64,000 nucleotides of DNA from Mesorhizobium sp. 65-26 (GCA_001899205.1 MKVL01000039.1:111602-175601), one strand, 5' to 3'; numbered from the stretch's first letter, positions 51,335 through 61,391 are shown. The notes: generated from the sequence alone by a model not told the origin. Program-made: numbers and translations.

Positions 51335-52981
51335 CTATCGCCTCAACGTATAGCCGGCTGCATCGCGGTCCCAGGCCGTTTCGGTGATGCCGGCCTGTCG
51401 CAGCACCACCTTGCGGATCTTGCCGTTTTCCGTCAGCGGCAGCTCCGTCACGAAATCGACGAAGCGGGGAACCGCGAAATAGGCCAGGCGGGCACTGCAG
51501 AAATCCAGAAGCTCCGCCGGGTCGATCGCCTGCCCGGCCTCGGGCAGTATGGCCGCCATGACCTCATCCTCCCCCAGTTCGGAAGGAACGGCGTACACGG
51601 CGCAGGAGGCAACCGCCGGATGCGACAGGAGCACCTGCTCGACCTCCCAGGAGGAGATGTTTTCGCCGCGTCGCCTAATGGCGTCCTTCATGCGATCGAT
51701 GAAGCGGTAGTTGCCGTCGCTGTCTCGGCTTACCCTGTCGCCCGTGTGGAACCACAGATTGCGCCACGCCTCGACCGTCTTCTCCGCCATGCCGTGATAG
51801 CCGGTGGCGAAGGCGAAAGGCTCGCTGGCCCGCAGGATCAACTCGCCCGACTCCCCCGGCGCGACATCGGCGTCGTCCTCGTCGACGATCCGCGCCTCCG
51901 CCCCCGGGCAGAGATAACCCATCGTGCCGGGATGCCGCGACGGGATCTCGCCGGCGAAAACGAAATTCGTTTCCGTCGACCCGTAGGCATCGAGCAGAGG
52001 CACGCCGAACCGGTCGAGAAACGGCTGGTGGAAACGCTCGGGAACCCCGCCGCCCAGTGCTATGCGCATCGAATGGGCGCGGTCCGAGACATCCTCGGGC
52101 CGCGACAGCAGGATGGCCGCCATCGCGCCCAGGAAGTAGCCGACAGTCGCGTTGTGCCTTGCCACCGCCGCCCAATAGGCGGAGGCCGAGAACCTGGCCT
52201 CGAGGACATAGGTCGAGCCGGTCAGCAGCGCCTGCCAGAAACAGTTGAGGGCGTTGGTGTGGAACAGCGGCAGCGTCGTCAGCAGAACATCGCTCTCGCG
52301 AATTCCAAGACCGCGCGCGGTGTTGACGCCCCACCAGAAGAACTGCGCCTGCGGGCAGCACACGCCCTTGGCCGGTCCCGTGGTCCCGGATGTGTAGAGG
52401 ATAGCGAGCGTGTCGCCTGGCCTGACCCTGGCGGGAACGATCGGTTCGGCGGCCCGCGGCATCGGGGACGCGTCTCTCCCACCGATCGTGCTCCGGGTCT
52501 CGCCGCCGATCGTCCACAGGATCTCAACGCCGCTCAAGTGCTGGCCCAGATCGTCGAACGCGGCCGCGATCGAGGCTTCCACGATCAGGACGCGGGCACC
52601 GCTGTTCGCCAGCACATGGCGCAGTTGCGCGCCACGAGAGGCCGTGTTGATCGGCACCATGACCGCGCCGATCCAGGCACAGCCGAGGAACACCGCCAGG
52701 AACTCGCTGCGGTTCGAGCAGAAGATGGCAACCCTGTCGCCTTGGCCTACCCCCGCCGCGGCCAGCGTCGCGCCGGCCCGCGCCGCGATGCCGGGCGCTT
52801 CGCCATACGTCCAGCCGACGTCGCCGAACACCGCGAGTCGGCGCTCGCCATAGCGGCCGGCCTGCTCGACCAGTATCTCCGGCAGGGTCCGCCGTCCCGG
52901 AGCAAACCTCTCGGACAACGCGTCGATAAAGGCGCGATGATCGGCCTGAGGCGTCGTTTTTCTCGATACATCCATGACCAT
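51335..52981 (-). CDS. AMP-binding acyl-CoA synthetase (CaiC-like), copy 1
   Basis: Acyl-adenylate-forming ligase, 548 residues. P-loop LYTSGTTGPAKGVCCP, the Ala/Gly adenine block DAYGSTETN, WFHTGDRVSRDSDGNYRFIDRMKD and the C-terminal Lys region LTENGKIRKVVLRQAG. Similar in layout to the crotonobetaine/carnitine-CoA ligase CaiC. Starts 2 bp after the ALDH copy 1 stop, so an aldehyde dehydrogenase product (a carboxylic acid) may be activated next. The acid is unidentified. Confidence 0.9.
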   Translation of the reverse strand: MVMDVSRKTTPQADHRAFIDALSERFAPGRRTLPEILVEQAGRYGERRLAVFGDVGWTYGEAPGIAARAGATLAAAGVGQGDRVAIFCSNRSEFLAVFLGCAWIGAVMVPINTASRGAQLRHVLANSGARVLIVEASIAAAFDDLGQHLSGVEILWTIGGETRSTIGGRDASPMPRAAEPIVPARVRPGDTLAILYTSGTTGPAKGVCCPQAQFFWWGVNTARGLGIRESDVLLTTLPLFHTNALNCFWQALLTGSTYVLEARFSASAYWAAVARHNATVGYFLGAMAAILLSRPEDVSDRAHSMRIALGGGVPERFHQPFLDRFGVPLLDAYGSTETNFVFAGEIPSRHPGTMGYLCPGAEARIVDEDDADVAPGESGELILRASEPFAFATGYHGMAEKTVEAWRNLWFHTGDRVSRDSDGNYRFIDRMKDAIRRRGENISSWEVEQVLLSHPAVASCAVYAVPSELGEDEVMAAILPEAGQAIDPAELLDFCSARLAYFAVPRFVDFVTELPLTENGKIRKVVLRQAGITETAWDRDAAGYTLRR

Positions 52982-52983
52982 GC

Positions 52984-54492
52984 CTAGAGCGAAATCACCG
53001 CCGCCTTGATGCGCGTATGGTCGAGCACCGATTGCTCGCCGAGGTCATGGCCGACGCCCGAGCCCTTGGTGCCGCCGAAGGGCAGCGCGCTGTCCAGGAC
53101 ATTGTGCACGTTGACCCACACGTTCCCGGCCTTGAAACCCCTGATGAAGCGATGCACACGGCTGATGTTGCGCGTCCAGATGCTGGCGCCGAGGCCATAT
53201 TCGGACTCATTGGCCATTCGCAGCGCCTCCGCCTCGTCGGAGAAGCGCGACGCCACCAGCACCGGGCCGAATATCTCCTCCTGCACCACGCGCATGCGCT
53301 GCGTCGTGTTCACGAGCACGGTAGGCTCGACATAGCTTCCGGCATGGTCGAGCGCTCCGCCGCCCGTCAACACCGTCGCGCCCTCTCGCCTGCCCGCCTC
53401 GATATAGCCAAGCACGCGCTCCTGCTGCGCACGACTGACCAGCGGCCCCATCTGGCTAGCGGGGTCGAGCCCCGGCCCAAGGCGCAGCGAACGGGCGATA
53501 TCCGCCACGCCCTCCACCACCTTGTCGAAGATCGCCTCGTGAACGTAGAGGCGCGATCCGGCGCAGCAATTCTGCCCATGATTGCCGAAGATCGCCCAGG
53601 CCGCGCCGGGAACAGCCTTGTCGAGATCGGCGTCAGGCATGATGACCACGGGCGACTTGCCGCCGAGCTCGAGATTGTACTTCTTGAAACTCGCCGCCGC
53701 ATGGGTGGCGATCAGCCTGCCGGTGGCGGTCGAACCGGTGAACGATATCTTGTCAACGCCGGGATGCGACACCAGCGCGGCTCCGGTCACCAAGCCGGAC
53801 CCGGTCACCACATTGACCACGCCTGCCGGAATTCCGGCTTCCAGCGCGAGATCGGCCAGCCGAAGCGCCGTGAGCGGCGTCGGCTCGGCGGGCTTGAGGA
53901 CGACCGTACAGCCCGCGGCGAGCGCGGGGGCGAGCTTCCATACGGCCTGGCAGAGCGGCACGTTCCAGGGAACGATGCCTGCCACGACGCCGACCGGCTC
54001 CCGCCGCGTGAAGGAGAAGAACTCGCCGGCGGGCATGTAGGGAGCGGAGATATCGACCGTGCGGCCCTCAATCTTCGTCGCCCAGCCGGACATGTAGCGC
54101 AGCACATGCGCGGAAAACTCGACGTCGAACAGGCGTGTGTTGGCGATGAGCCGCCCACTGTTGATGGTCTCCAGCTCCGCGAGTTCGCGGCCGTTTTCCT
54201 CGATGAGGTCGGCGAGCCTGGACATGGTCAGCGCCCTTTCATGGGGACGCATCCGGGCCCAGGGGCCGTCCTCCAGCGCCTGCCTCGCCGCGCCGACGGC
54301 GGCGTCGACGTCCTGTGCCGTCGCCTCCGGCACATGGCCGACGACACTGCCGGAGCTCGGATCGACGAGCGCGACCCTGCGGTCGCCCGCCGACGGGACC
54401 CGCCTGCCGCCGATCCGCAGGCTGTGTTCCTGTTCCAGGAACGCGCGGCTTTCCGCGCCCAGGAGGTTGAAGTCATTGCTGAGCGCGTTCAT
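52984..54492 (-). CDS. NAD(P)-dependent aldehyde dehydrogenase, copy 1
   Basis: ALDH superfamily, 502 residues. NAD-site VPWNVPLCQAVWKLAPALAAG, FTGSTATGRLIA, general base in LELGGKSPVVIMPDADLD, catalytic Cys in NHGQNCCAGSRLYV and the late EIFGPVLVASRF. ATG 54492 with GAGG upstream is chosen. Resembles betaine-aldehyde and phenylacetaldehyde-type enzymes. Followed immediately by the CoA ligase gene; upstream lies the M20 hydrolase gene (128 bp). Confidence 0.93.
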   Translation of the reverse strand: MNALSNDFNLLGAESRAFLEQEHSLRIGGRRVPSAGDRRVALVDPSSGSVVGHVPEATAQDVDAAVGAARQALEDGPWARMRPHERALTMSRLADLIEENGRELAELETINSGRLIANTRLFDVEFSAHVLRYMSGWATKIEGRTVDISAPYMPAGEFFSFTRREPVGVVAGIVPWNVPLCQAVWKLAPALAAGCTVVLKPAEPTPLTALRLADLALEAGIPAGVVNVVTGSGLVTGAALVSHPGVDKISFTGSTATGRLIATHAAASFKKYNLELGGKSPVVIMPDADLDKAVPGAAWAIFGNHGQNCCAGSRLYVHEAIFDKVVEGVADIARSLRLGPGLDPASQMGPLVSRAQQERVLGYIEAGRREGATVLTGGGALDHAGSYVEPTVLVNTTQRMRVVQEEIFGPVLVASRFSDEAEALRMANESEYGLGASIWTRNISRVHRFIRGFKAGNVWVNVHNVLDSALPFGGTKGSGVGHDLGEQSVLDHTRIKAAVISL

Positions 54493-54620
54493 GGGTACCT
54501 CGATCGTTAGGGTCGCAGCCATTGCGCAGCCGGGCCATGCCTCGGATGCGTTCTGGTCCGCTGGACCTTGGTCTCGCCGAAGCGCGCCGGCTGCGTGCCG
54601 CCGCTTCGGCAGGGAAAATC

Positions 54621-55817
54621 TCAGGCGGCCTTTGCCGCGGATGTCCGTTCAAGAAGAGCGACGGCAGAATGCACGAACAACCGGACCCCGATCGCCAGCG
54701 CGTCCTCGTCAATGTCGAAATGCGCATCGTGATGGGGAGCAGTGATGCCCCTGGCCGCGTTGCCGGCGCCTACCAGCACGAAGCACGAGGGCGCCTCATG
54801 GCCAAAGGCGGAGAAATCCTCGCCTGGCATGATCGGCGCCAGCTCCGCCACCTTGTCCGTGCCGAACAGCTCGCCTGCCACGCCGGCAACGATGGCCGCC
54901 GTCCCGGGATCGTTGACGACGGCGTCGTAGATGCGCGTGTATTCGTATGTGCAGGTCGCGCCATGTGTTGCGCAGATGCTGGCGGCGATCTCACCGATGC
55001 GGCGCTCGACATGGTCGCGTACGCCGGCATCGAAGGTGTTGGCGCCGCCGATCAGCGTCGCTTCGGCGGGTATGACCCCGACCGACCGGCCGGCATGGAA
55101 TTCGGTGACACCGACCACCGCCGCCTGCACCGGGTTGACCTCGCGCGCTACGAGATGCTGGAGATTGGTGACGATCTGCGCGCCGATCGCGATCGGGTCG
55201 ACCGCCGTATGCGGCGTCCCGATGTGGCCGCCGCGGCCGTGGACCTCGATCCTGAAGATGTCGCAGGCCGCCATCACGTGCTTCGCATTGACCTGCAGCA
55301 GGCCGGTCTCGTAGGGCGCCCACAGATGCAGTCCGATCACCCGGTCGACGCCCTTCATGACGCCTGCCGCGACCATCCCGGCGGCGCCTCCGGGAGGCGC
55401 CTCCTCGCCATTTTCGAACAGGAAGCGGATCTCGCCGGCGATCCGGTCGCGAAGCTGCGACATCACCGTGGCGGCGCCGAGCAGGATCGCCGTATGGCCG
55501 TCATGTCCGCAGGCATGCATGACGCCCGGATTCCGCGAGGCAAAGGGCAGCCCGGTTTCCTCGTCGATCGGCAAGGCGTCGAAATCGGCGCGGATCGCGA
55601 TCGTCGGACCCGGCAGGGCGCCGCGCAGGCGGCCGACCACGCTGGTCCCCGAAGGTCGCGATATCTCGATGCCTTCAAGCGCCTGGAGCTGCTCGACGAT
55701 GAACTGCCCCGTCTTGTGCTCCTCGAACGAAAGCTCGGGGTTGGCGTGCAGATGGCGGCGCCAGGCAATGACCTTGTGACCCACGTCCCGTGCGAGTTGG
55801 TCCAGCCGTTCCTTCAT
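54621..55817 (-). CDS. M20 amidohydrolase (hippurate hydrolase/HipO type)
   Basis: Dinuclear metallo-amidohydrolase, 398 residues, releasing an acid from an N-acyl amino acid or related amide. Metal and catalytic motifs: HACGHDGHTAILL, FLFENGEEAPPGGA (usually PAEE) and the C-terminal APHHDAHFDIDE; the lid domain starts at DIFRIEVHGRGGHIGTPHTAVDP. Placed between two ALDH genes on the same strand. It could free an amine or acid intermediate; auxin-conjugate or hippurate-type hydrolysis are known family activities but not indicated here. Confidence 0.92.
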   Translation of the reverse strand: MKERLDQLARDVGHKVIAWRRHLHANPELSFEEHKTGQFIVEQLQALEGIEISRPSGTSVVGRLRGALPGPTIAIRADFDALPIDEETGLPFASRNPGVMHACGHDGHTAILLGAATVMSQLRDRIAGEIRFLFENGEEAPPGGAAGMVAAGVMKGVDRVIGLHLWAPYETGLLQVNAKHVMAACDIFRIEVHGRGGHIGTPHTAVDPIAIGAQIVTNLQHLVAREVNPVQAAVVGVTEFHAGRSVGVIPAEATLIGGANTFDAGVRDHVERRIGEIAASICATHGATCTYEYTRIYDAVVNDPGTAAIVAGVAGELFGTDKVAELAPIMPGEDFSAFGHEAPSCFVLVGAGNAARGITAPHHDAHFDIDEDALAIGVRLFVHSAVALLERTSAAKAA

Positions 55818-55862
55818 GCGGTTTCCTCCCTCAAGGCGTTGCAGGGCTGCTCGCGCGGCACC

Positions 55863-57374
55863 TCAACCGAGATCAGCCGCCTCCAGCCGCATGCAGACCG
55901 CCCTCGGCTCGGTATAGGCATGGATGACCTCGGAGCCGAACTCGCGCCCCAGGCCCGACAGCTTGGTGCCGCCGAAGGGCATGGCCGTATCGAGGATGTT
56001 GTGCGTGTTGATCCACACCGTGCCTGCATCGATCTGGTTGGCGAGGAGGTGCGCCTTGTTGATGTCCCGCGTCCAGATGCTCGCGCCAAGCCCGTAGACC
56101 GTGTCGTTGGCCAGGGACTTGACCTGCCGCAGGTCTTCGAACGGCATGGCGAGGACCACGGGTCCGAAGATTTCCTCGCGCGCGACCCGCATGCCGGCAT
56201 TGGCTCGCGTCAGGACCGTCGGTCGGTAGAAATAACCCTTCCGGTCATCGCGGGCGGCACCGCAAAGCGGCTCGGCGCCCTCGTCGACGCCGCTTGCGAC
56301 AAGCGCTGAGACGCGCTCGACCTGGCGAGCCGAGATCAAGGGGCCGAGTTCGGTATCGGCATCGAAGCCGCTGCCGAGCCGCAGCCCGCGCGCGATCTCG
56401 GCCACACCCTTGCTGACTTCGTCGAAGATCGAGGCTTCGACGAAGAGCCTCGAGCCGGCGGTGCAGACCTGGCCGGAATTGGGGAAGATGGCATTGGCGG
56501 CGCCCGGGATCGCCTTGTCCAGGTCGGCGTCCGCCAGGATTACTGTGGGAGACTTGCCGCCAAGCTCAAGCGTGACCCGCTTCATCTGCAACGCGGAAGA
56601 CTGCAGGATCTTCTGCCCGGTGGCGGTCGATCCCGTGAACGCGATCTTGCGCACCAGCGGATGGTCGACCAGCGCCTGCCCTGCCTCGTGACCGTAACCG
56701 GTGACAATATTGATCGCGCCCGCTGGTATCCCCGCCTCGAGGATCAACTCGCCGAGCCGCAACGTCGTCAGCGACGCCTCCTCGGACGGTTTCAGCACGA
56801 CGGTGCAGCCGAAGGCGATGGCCGGGGCAATCTTCTGGATGGCCTGGCCGAGCGGGAAGTTCCAGGGCGTGATGCCGCCAACGACACCGACCGGCCGCCG
56901 CTCAGTGTAGGCGCGATAGGTTCCGCCGTCGTCGAAGAATGGCGACAGGGCGATGTACTCGCCCGCCATCTTGGAGCTCCAGCCGGCGTAGTAACGTAGC
57001 GCGTCGACAGTGAACTTCAGGTCGATGTGACGGGAAACGAAATAGGGCTTGCCGTTATCGAGCGTTTCGAGCCGGGCGAACTCCTCGGCATCGCGCTCGA
57101 CCAGCAGCGCGAGCCTTTCCAGCAGCCGCCCGCGATCCAGCGGCCGCATCTTCTGCCAGGCCGGGCTTTCGAAGGTGCGATGGGCGGCCTGGACGGCGCG
57201 GTCCACGTCGGCCTGGGAGGCGGCGGCGATCTCGCCGATCTTCTCCTCCGTGGCGGGATCGTGGACGGCGATCGTGCGCCCGTCCCGGGCATCGTGCCAG
57301 GCGCCGTCGATCATCAAACGGCCGGCCGGAATGCGGACGGCGGGGCCCCCATTCCTTTCAATCAATGCAAGCAT
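55863..57374 (-). CDS. NAD(P)-dependent aldehyde dehydrogenase, copy 2
   Basis: 503 residues. TPWNFPLGQAIQKIAPAIAFG, FTGSTATGQKIL, LELGGKSPTVILADADLD, NSGQVCTAGSRLFV with the catalytic Cys, and EIFGPVVLAMPFED. Clear paralogue of copy 1 but not a recent duplicate (N-termini and lengths differ). First gene of the minus-strand series that ends with the RbsC-like permease; its promoter (57375-57577) shows no convincing operator. Acts presumably on the aldehyde made by one of the GMC dehydrogenases. Confidence 0.93.
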   Translation of the reverse strand: MLALIERNGGPAVRIPAGRLMIDGAWHDARDGRTIAVHDPATEEKIGEIAAASQADVDRAVQAAHRTFESPAWQKMRPLDRGRLLERLALLVERDAEEFARLETLDNGKPYFVSRHIDLKFTVDALRYYAGWSSKMAGEYIALSPFFDDGGTYRAYTERRPVGVVGGITPWNFPLGQAIQKIAPAIAFGCTVVLKPSEEASLTTLRLGELILEAGIPAGAINIVTGYGHEAGQALVDHPLVRKIAFTGSTATGQKILQSSALQMKRVTLELGGKSPTVILADADLDKAIPGAANAIFPNSGQVCTAGSRLFVEASIFDEVSKGVAEIARGLRLGSGFDADTELGPLISARQVERVSALVASGVDEGAEPLCGAARDDRKGYFYRPTVLTRANAGMRVAREEIFGPVVLAMPFEDLRQVKSLANDTVYGLGASIWTRDINKAHLLANQIDAGTVWINTHNILDTAMPFGGTKLSGLGREFGSEVIHAYTEPRAVCMRLEAADLG

Positions 57375-57577
57375 TCAATCCTCACTCCCGTGTCGGACGG
57401 CCCTCGGATACGCTCCGATGCCGCCGAACTGCCTCGATTTCCTCAGGATATCCGGCCCTGGAAAATGACCACCGGGAAACCCGGATGGTCCAATAGTTTC
57501 GACGGCTCCGACCGATAGCAGGACGATATGGCTCACCAGCCAAAATCGGCATGTTTGCTCTTGGATGGAGGGACGCG

Positions 57578-58453
57578 TCAGTGCCTGAGCAGGGACAGAA
57601 ACCGGCTCAGCGCGGGGACGGAATGGTTCGACCGATAGACCAGCGCCAGATTCAAGCCGACATCGAGGCCGCGCACCGGAATGAGCGCTATGCCATCCGG
57701 CATTCGCCATCTCTGGCATTCGTTGACCAGGGCGATCCCCAGCCCCGTCGTCACCAGGGCGAGCATTTCGGCTTCGTTCTCCGCCTCGTGGACGATGTTG
57801 ACCGCGACGCCGGCCTGGAACAGCCCTCTGTGCAACTCGTCATAGTAAGTCGGGCTCTCGCGCCGGTAGAAGGAAATCAGCGGCTTGCCGGCGAGCTCCG
57901 ATACGGCCACCGACTTCTTGGCGGCGAACTCCGAGCCTGCCTGGACCGCCAGCAACACGGCGTGGCGGGTGACGGGCTGCACGGTCAGGGCGGCGTCGAC
58001 CGGCGGATTGTAGAGAAAGCCGGCATCGATGCGCCCGTCATAAACGGCGTCGATCTGGTTGAGGCTGGTCATGGCGCTGAGCACCAGCCGCACGCCAGGG
58101 TTGGCGCGGCGGAACTCCATGATCGTCTCCGGGATGATGCCGTTCCACGCCGCTACCTCGATGAAGCCGAGCTTCAGCATGCCCGCCTCGCCACGGGCGA
58201 CGGCCTGGGTCTCGCTGACCGCATGGTTGAGGTTCAGCAGGATCTGGCTGCAATGCTCGCGGAAGGTCCGACCCGCCGCCGACAGCTTCACGCCGCGCGG
58301 CAGCCGGTCGAACAGCGTCACGCCGAGTTCGGCCTCGAGCAATTGTATCTGCCGGCTCAGCGCCGGCTGGGCGATGTGGATGCGCTCCGACGCGCGGCCG
58401 AAATGCTCGTCCTCGGCTACCGCGATGAAATATCGAATTTGTCTCAGATCCAT
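57578..58453 (-). CDS. LysR-family transcriptional regulator
   Basis: 291 residues. Winged HTH at residues 1-60 (DLRQIRYFIAVAEDEHFGRA then IHIAQPALSRQIQLLE) and a periplasmic-binding-protein-like effector domain. ATG 58453 is chosen because MDLRQIRYF is the canonical LysR start, though the frame is open to 58579. Divergent from the ligase-thiolase-DUF35/SDR-cyclase operon, which it most likely controls, as LysR genes usually control the gene they face. A 7-bp inverted repeat in the shared region is a candidate site. Confidence 0.92.
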   Translation of the reverse strand: MDLRQIRYFIAVAEDEHFGRASERIHIAQPALSRQIQLLEAELGVTLFDRLPRGVKLSAAGRTFREHCSQILLNLNHAVSETQAVARGEAGMLKLGFIEVAAWNGIIPETIMEFRRANPGVRLVLSAMTSLNQIDAVYDGRIDAGFLYNPPVDAALTVQPVTRHAVLLAVQAGSEFAAKKSVAVSELAGKPLISFYRRESPTYYDELHRGLFQAGVAVNIVHEAENEAEMLALVTTGLGIALVNECQRWRMPDGIALIPVRGLDVGLNLALVYRSNHSVPALSRFLSLLRH

Positions 58454-58477
58454 GTGGATTGATAACAAGCCGCTATG

Positions 58478-58510
58478 TTTTCCGACAAGCGATAATATTG
58501 GACCGGAAAA
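58478..58510. promoter_or_regulatory. Candidate LysR-type site: 7-bp inverted repeat
   Basis: TTTTCCG at 58478-58484 and CGGAAAA at 58504-58510, spacer 19 bp, lying 24-57 bp upstream of lysR and 80-113 bp upstream of the ligase gene. The spacer contains ATAATATT. Confidence 0.4.
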
Positions 58511-58590
58511 GCCCCGCCCCACTATCCCTTTGAAAAAACTTCGTCCTCGGCGGCGGCCAAGCAGCCTCGGGGGCGGCAAAGGGATACTCT

Positions 58591-60213
58591 ATGCATTCGC
58601 CCTTCACCGCATTCGAGGTCCAGGCGACCGCCCAGCCGAACGCACCGATGTTGATTGCGCCGGCAAGCGCGGAGCTCAGCTATGCACCGGACGGCTTCCG
58701 GATCAGCTATGGCGAGGTGTGGGACGAAGTCGGCCGCATCCGGTCCCGTTTCGGCGAGGCGGGCTATGGCGCCGGACACCGCATCGCGCTGCTTCTGGAG
58801 AACCGCCCGGAGTTCTTCAGCCACTGGCTGGCGTTGAACGCGCTCGGCATCTCGATCGTACCGCTCAACCCGGACCTGCGACCGGCCGAGCTCGACTATC
58901 AGCTCGACATGGCGGATGCCGACCTTGTCGTGACCTGCTCCCGCAATGCGCCGGCCATACACGGCTTCGTCAGGCCCGGCCTGCGGGTGATGGAGGTCGC
59001 GGACGCGGTCCCGCCAGCGACCGCGTCAGCCTCGCGGCAATTCGGCAACGCCGACGACGAATGCGCCCTGCTGTTCACCTCGGGCAGCACCGGCAAGCCC
59101 AAGGGTTGCATCCTGTCCAACACCTATTTCATGACGCTGGCGGACTGGTACGTCACGCAAGGCGGCATCGCCGAGACCCAACGTGACTGCGAAGTTGCCC
59201 TGACGCCGCTGCCCATGTTCCACATGAACGCGCTTGGCTGCACGGCGCTTGGCATGATCGTGGTCGGCGGCGCCATCGTTCCCCTCGATCGTTTCCATGC
59301 CGGACGCTGGTGGCGATGCGTCAGCGATTCCGGCGCCACCATCGTGCACTGCCTCGGCGTCATTCCGGCGATCCTGCTGCGCCTGCCCGAAACGACCCAT
59401 GACCGCGATCACAGGGTCAAGTATTCGCTCGGGCCCGGGGTCGACGCGCAACACAAGATCGAGTTCGAGCGGCGATACGGGATCCCCATCGTCGAGGCCT
59501 GGGCCATGACGGAAACCGGCGGGCGGGCGGCAACGACGACGGCCCGCGACGACTATACGCCGGGCCGGCGCTGCATCGGCCGTCCGCGCGCCGGCATGGA
59601 ATACCGGATCGTCGGCGACGGCGACCAGCCGGTCGAACGCGGCCAGCCCGGCGAACTCATCGTGCGGGCCAGCGGCAGCGATCCGCGACATGGCTTCTTC
59701 GGCGGTTATCTCAAGGACGAGCAGGCGACCGAGGAAGCCTGGGCCGGCGGCTGGTTCCACACCGGCGACGTGGTCTACGAGGACGACAGGGGCCTGCTCT
59801 ATTTCTTCGACCGCAAGAAGAGCATCGTGCGCAGGAGCGGCGAGAACATCGCCGTCCTCGAAGTGGAAGCGGCGCTGGCCGCAAACACGGCGATCAAGGC
59901 CGTGGCCGTGACCCCGGTACCCGACGAACTGCGCGGCGAGGAGGTCTTCGCCTTCCTGATCCGGGCGGACGGCACCGCATCGGGCGAAATGAGGGAACTC
60001 GCCGAGGACATCGTTCGCGACAGCGCCGAACGCCTCGCCTACCACAAGCTCCCCGGCTACGTCGCCTTCATCGACGATCTGCCGCTGAGCTCGACGCAGA
60101 AGCCGCAGCGCGGCGAGATCAAGGCGATGGCCGCCGATATGGTGCGGCGCGGCGTGGCGATCGACCTGCGCGAGATGAAGGCGGGCATCCGGCGCAAGAC
60201 GGGGCACGGCTGA
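58591..60213 (+). CDS. AMP-binding acyl-CoA synthetase (CaiC-like), copy 2
   Basis: 540-residue acyl-CoA ligase. P-loop LFTSGSTGKPKGC, the WAMTETGGRA block, WFHTGDVVYEDDRGLLYFFDRKKS and the C-terminal SSTQKPQRGEIKAM region with the catalytic Lys. Start ATG 58591. Only moderately similar to the copy at 51335; both recall crotonobetaine/carnitine-CoA ligase. First gene of a four-gene coupled operon, so it presumably activates the acid that the thiolase-like and DUF35/SDR proteins then process. Confidence 0.92.
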   Translation: MHSPFTAFEVQATAQPNAPMLIAPASAELSYAPDGFRISYGEVWDEVGRIRSRFGEAGYGAGHRIALLLENRPEFFSHWLALNALGISIVPLNPDLRPAELDYQLDMADADLVVTCSRNAPAIHGFVRPGLRVMEVADAVPPATASASRQFGNADDECALLFTSGSTGKPKGCILSNTYFMTLADWYVTQGGIAETQRDCEVALTPLPMFHMNALGCTALGMIVVGGAIVPLDRFHAGRWWRCVSDSGATIVHCLGVIPAILLRLPETTHDRDHRVKYSLGPGVDAQHKIEFERRYGIPIVEAWAMTETGGRAATTTARDDYTPGRRCIGRPRAGMEYRIVGDGDQPVERGQPGELIVRASGSDPRHGFFGGYLKDEQATEEAWAGGWFHTGDVVYEDDRGLLYFFDRKKSIVRRSGENIAVLEVEAALAANTAIKAVAVTPVPDELRGEEVFAFLIRADGTASGEMRELAEDIVRDSAERLAYHKLPGYVAFIDDLPLSSTQKPQRGEIKAMAADMVRRGVAIDLREMKAGIRRKTGHG

Positions 60214-61391
60214 TGGAACCGGCGAAGCGGACACCCTACCAGGGAATCGTGGCCGCGATGCCGGTGACCGTTCCCTACCAGCGTTTCTCGATCGAAAGCG
60301 CGCAGTGGTGGCTCGGCCGGGCGCTGCGCGCGCTGGCGCGGGGCGCGGGCATCAGCCATCGCGACTTCGACGGCTTCGCGCTGGCGAGCTTCACGACCGC
60401 GCCGGACACTGCGATCGGCCTCACCCAGCATTTCGGTCTGTCGCCGCGCTGGCTCGACCACGTGCCGATGGGCGGCGTGTCGGGCATCATCTCGCTGCGC
60501 CGGGCCGCGCGTGCCGTGCAGGCCGGCGATGCCAGCATTGTCGCCTGCGTGGCCGGCGATACGAACCATGTCGACACCTTTCGCCGGACGCTCGCCAACT
60601 TCTCCCGCTTCGCGCAGGATGCCGTCTATCCGCACGGCGCCGGCGGCGCCAATGCGAGCTTCGCGCTCATCGCGCGCAACTACATGAACCGGTTCGGAGC
60701 CCGCCGCGAGGACTTCGGCATGCTCTGCGTCGCCCAGCGCGCCAACGCGCTGCGCAACCCGAACGCGTTGATGAAGAAGCCACTGACGCTCGACCAGTAC
60801 ATGGCGGCGCGGCCAGTCGCCGACCCGATCCATTTGTTCGACTGCGTCATGCCCTGCGCCGGCGCCGAAGCTTTCCTGGTGATGCGCGAGGAAACTGCGC
60901 GTTCGCTCGGCCTTCCATTCGCGCGCATTCTGTCCACGATCGAGCGGCATCACGCCTTCGCCGAGGACGACGTGCAGTATCGCGGCGGCTGGGCGTATGA
61001 CGTCGGCGAACTTTACGCGATGGCCGGCATCGAAGCGGATGATATCGATGTCGTGCAGACCTATGACGACTATCCGGTGATCTCGATGATGCAGTTCGAG
61101 GATCTCGGCTTCTGCGGCAAGGGTGAAGGGCCCGACTTCGTGCGTAGCCACGGCTTCGAGATCGACGGCTCCTTCCCGCACAACACCAGCGGCGGCCAGC
61201 TCTCCGTCGGCCAGGCGGGCGCGGCTGGCGGACACCTCGGCATCGTCGAATGCATGCGGCAGGTCATGGGCATCGCCGGCCCGACACAGGTCGGCAACGC
61301 CCGGATCGGCCTGGCATCCGGCTTCGGCATGATCAACTACGACCGCGGCCTGTCCTCCGGCGCGGTCGTCCTGGCAGGAGAATCCCGGTGA
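60213..61391 (+). CDS. Thiolase-like (SCP-x/Ltp) protein lacking the nucleophilic Cys
   Basis: Thiolase-superfamily lipid-transfer-protein type, 392 residues. The fold is clear (GGVSGIISLRRAARAVQAGD; NTSGGQLSVGQAGAAGG) but Val89 stands where thiolases have the acyl-accepting Cys, and Gln replaces the His of the GHP motif. Loss of these residues is known in Ltp2-type retro-aldolases, which cleave beta-hydroxyacyl-CoA together with a DUF35 partner. The next gene encodes a DUF35 domain. The ATG overlaps the ligase stop (TGATG). I infer a retro-aldol or non-thiolytic cleavage, not a classical thiolase. Confidence 0.85.
   Translation: MEPAKRTPYQGIVAAMPVTVPYQRFSIESAQWWLGRALRALARGAGISHRDFDGFALASFTTAPDTAIGLTQHFGLSPRWLDHVPMGGVSGIISLRRAARAVQAGDASIVACVAGDTNHVDTFRRTLANFSRFAQDAVYPHGAGGANASFALIARNYMNRFGARREDFGMLCVAQRANALRNPNALMKKPLTLDQYMAARPVADPIHLFDCVMPCAGAEAFLVMREETARSLGLPFARILSTIERHHAFAEDDVQYRGGWAYDVGELYAMAGIEADDIDVVQTYDDYPVISMMQFEDLGFCGKGEGPDFVRSHGFEIDGSFPHNTSGGQLSVGQAGAAGGHLGIVECMRQVMGIAGPTQVGNARIGLASGFGMINYDRGLSSGAVVLAGESR

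Noticed and set aside
57488-57502. IclR-like element GTCCA-N5-TTCGA upstream of ALDH copy 2
   Set aside because: No partner palindrome at plus or minus 20 bp, unlike the accepted arrays.
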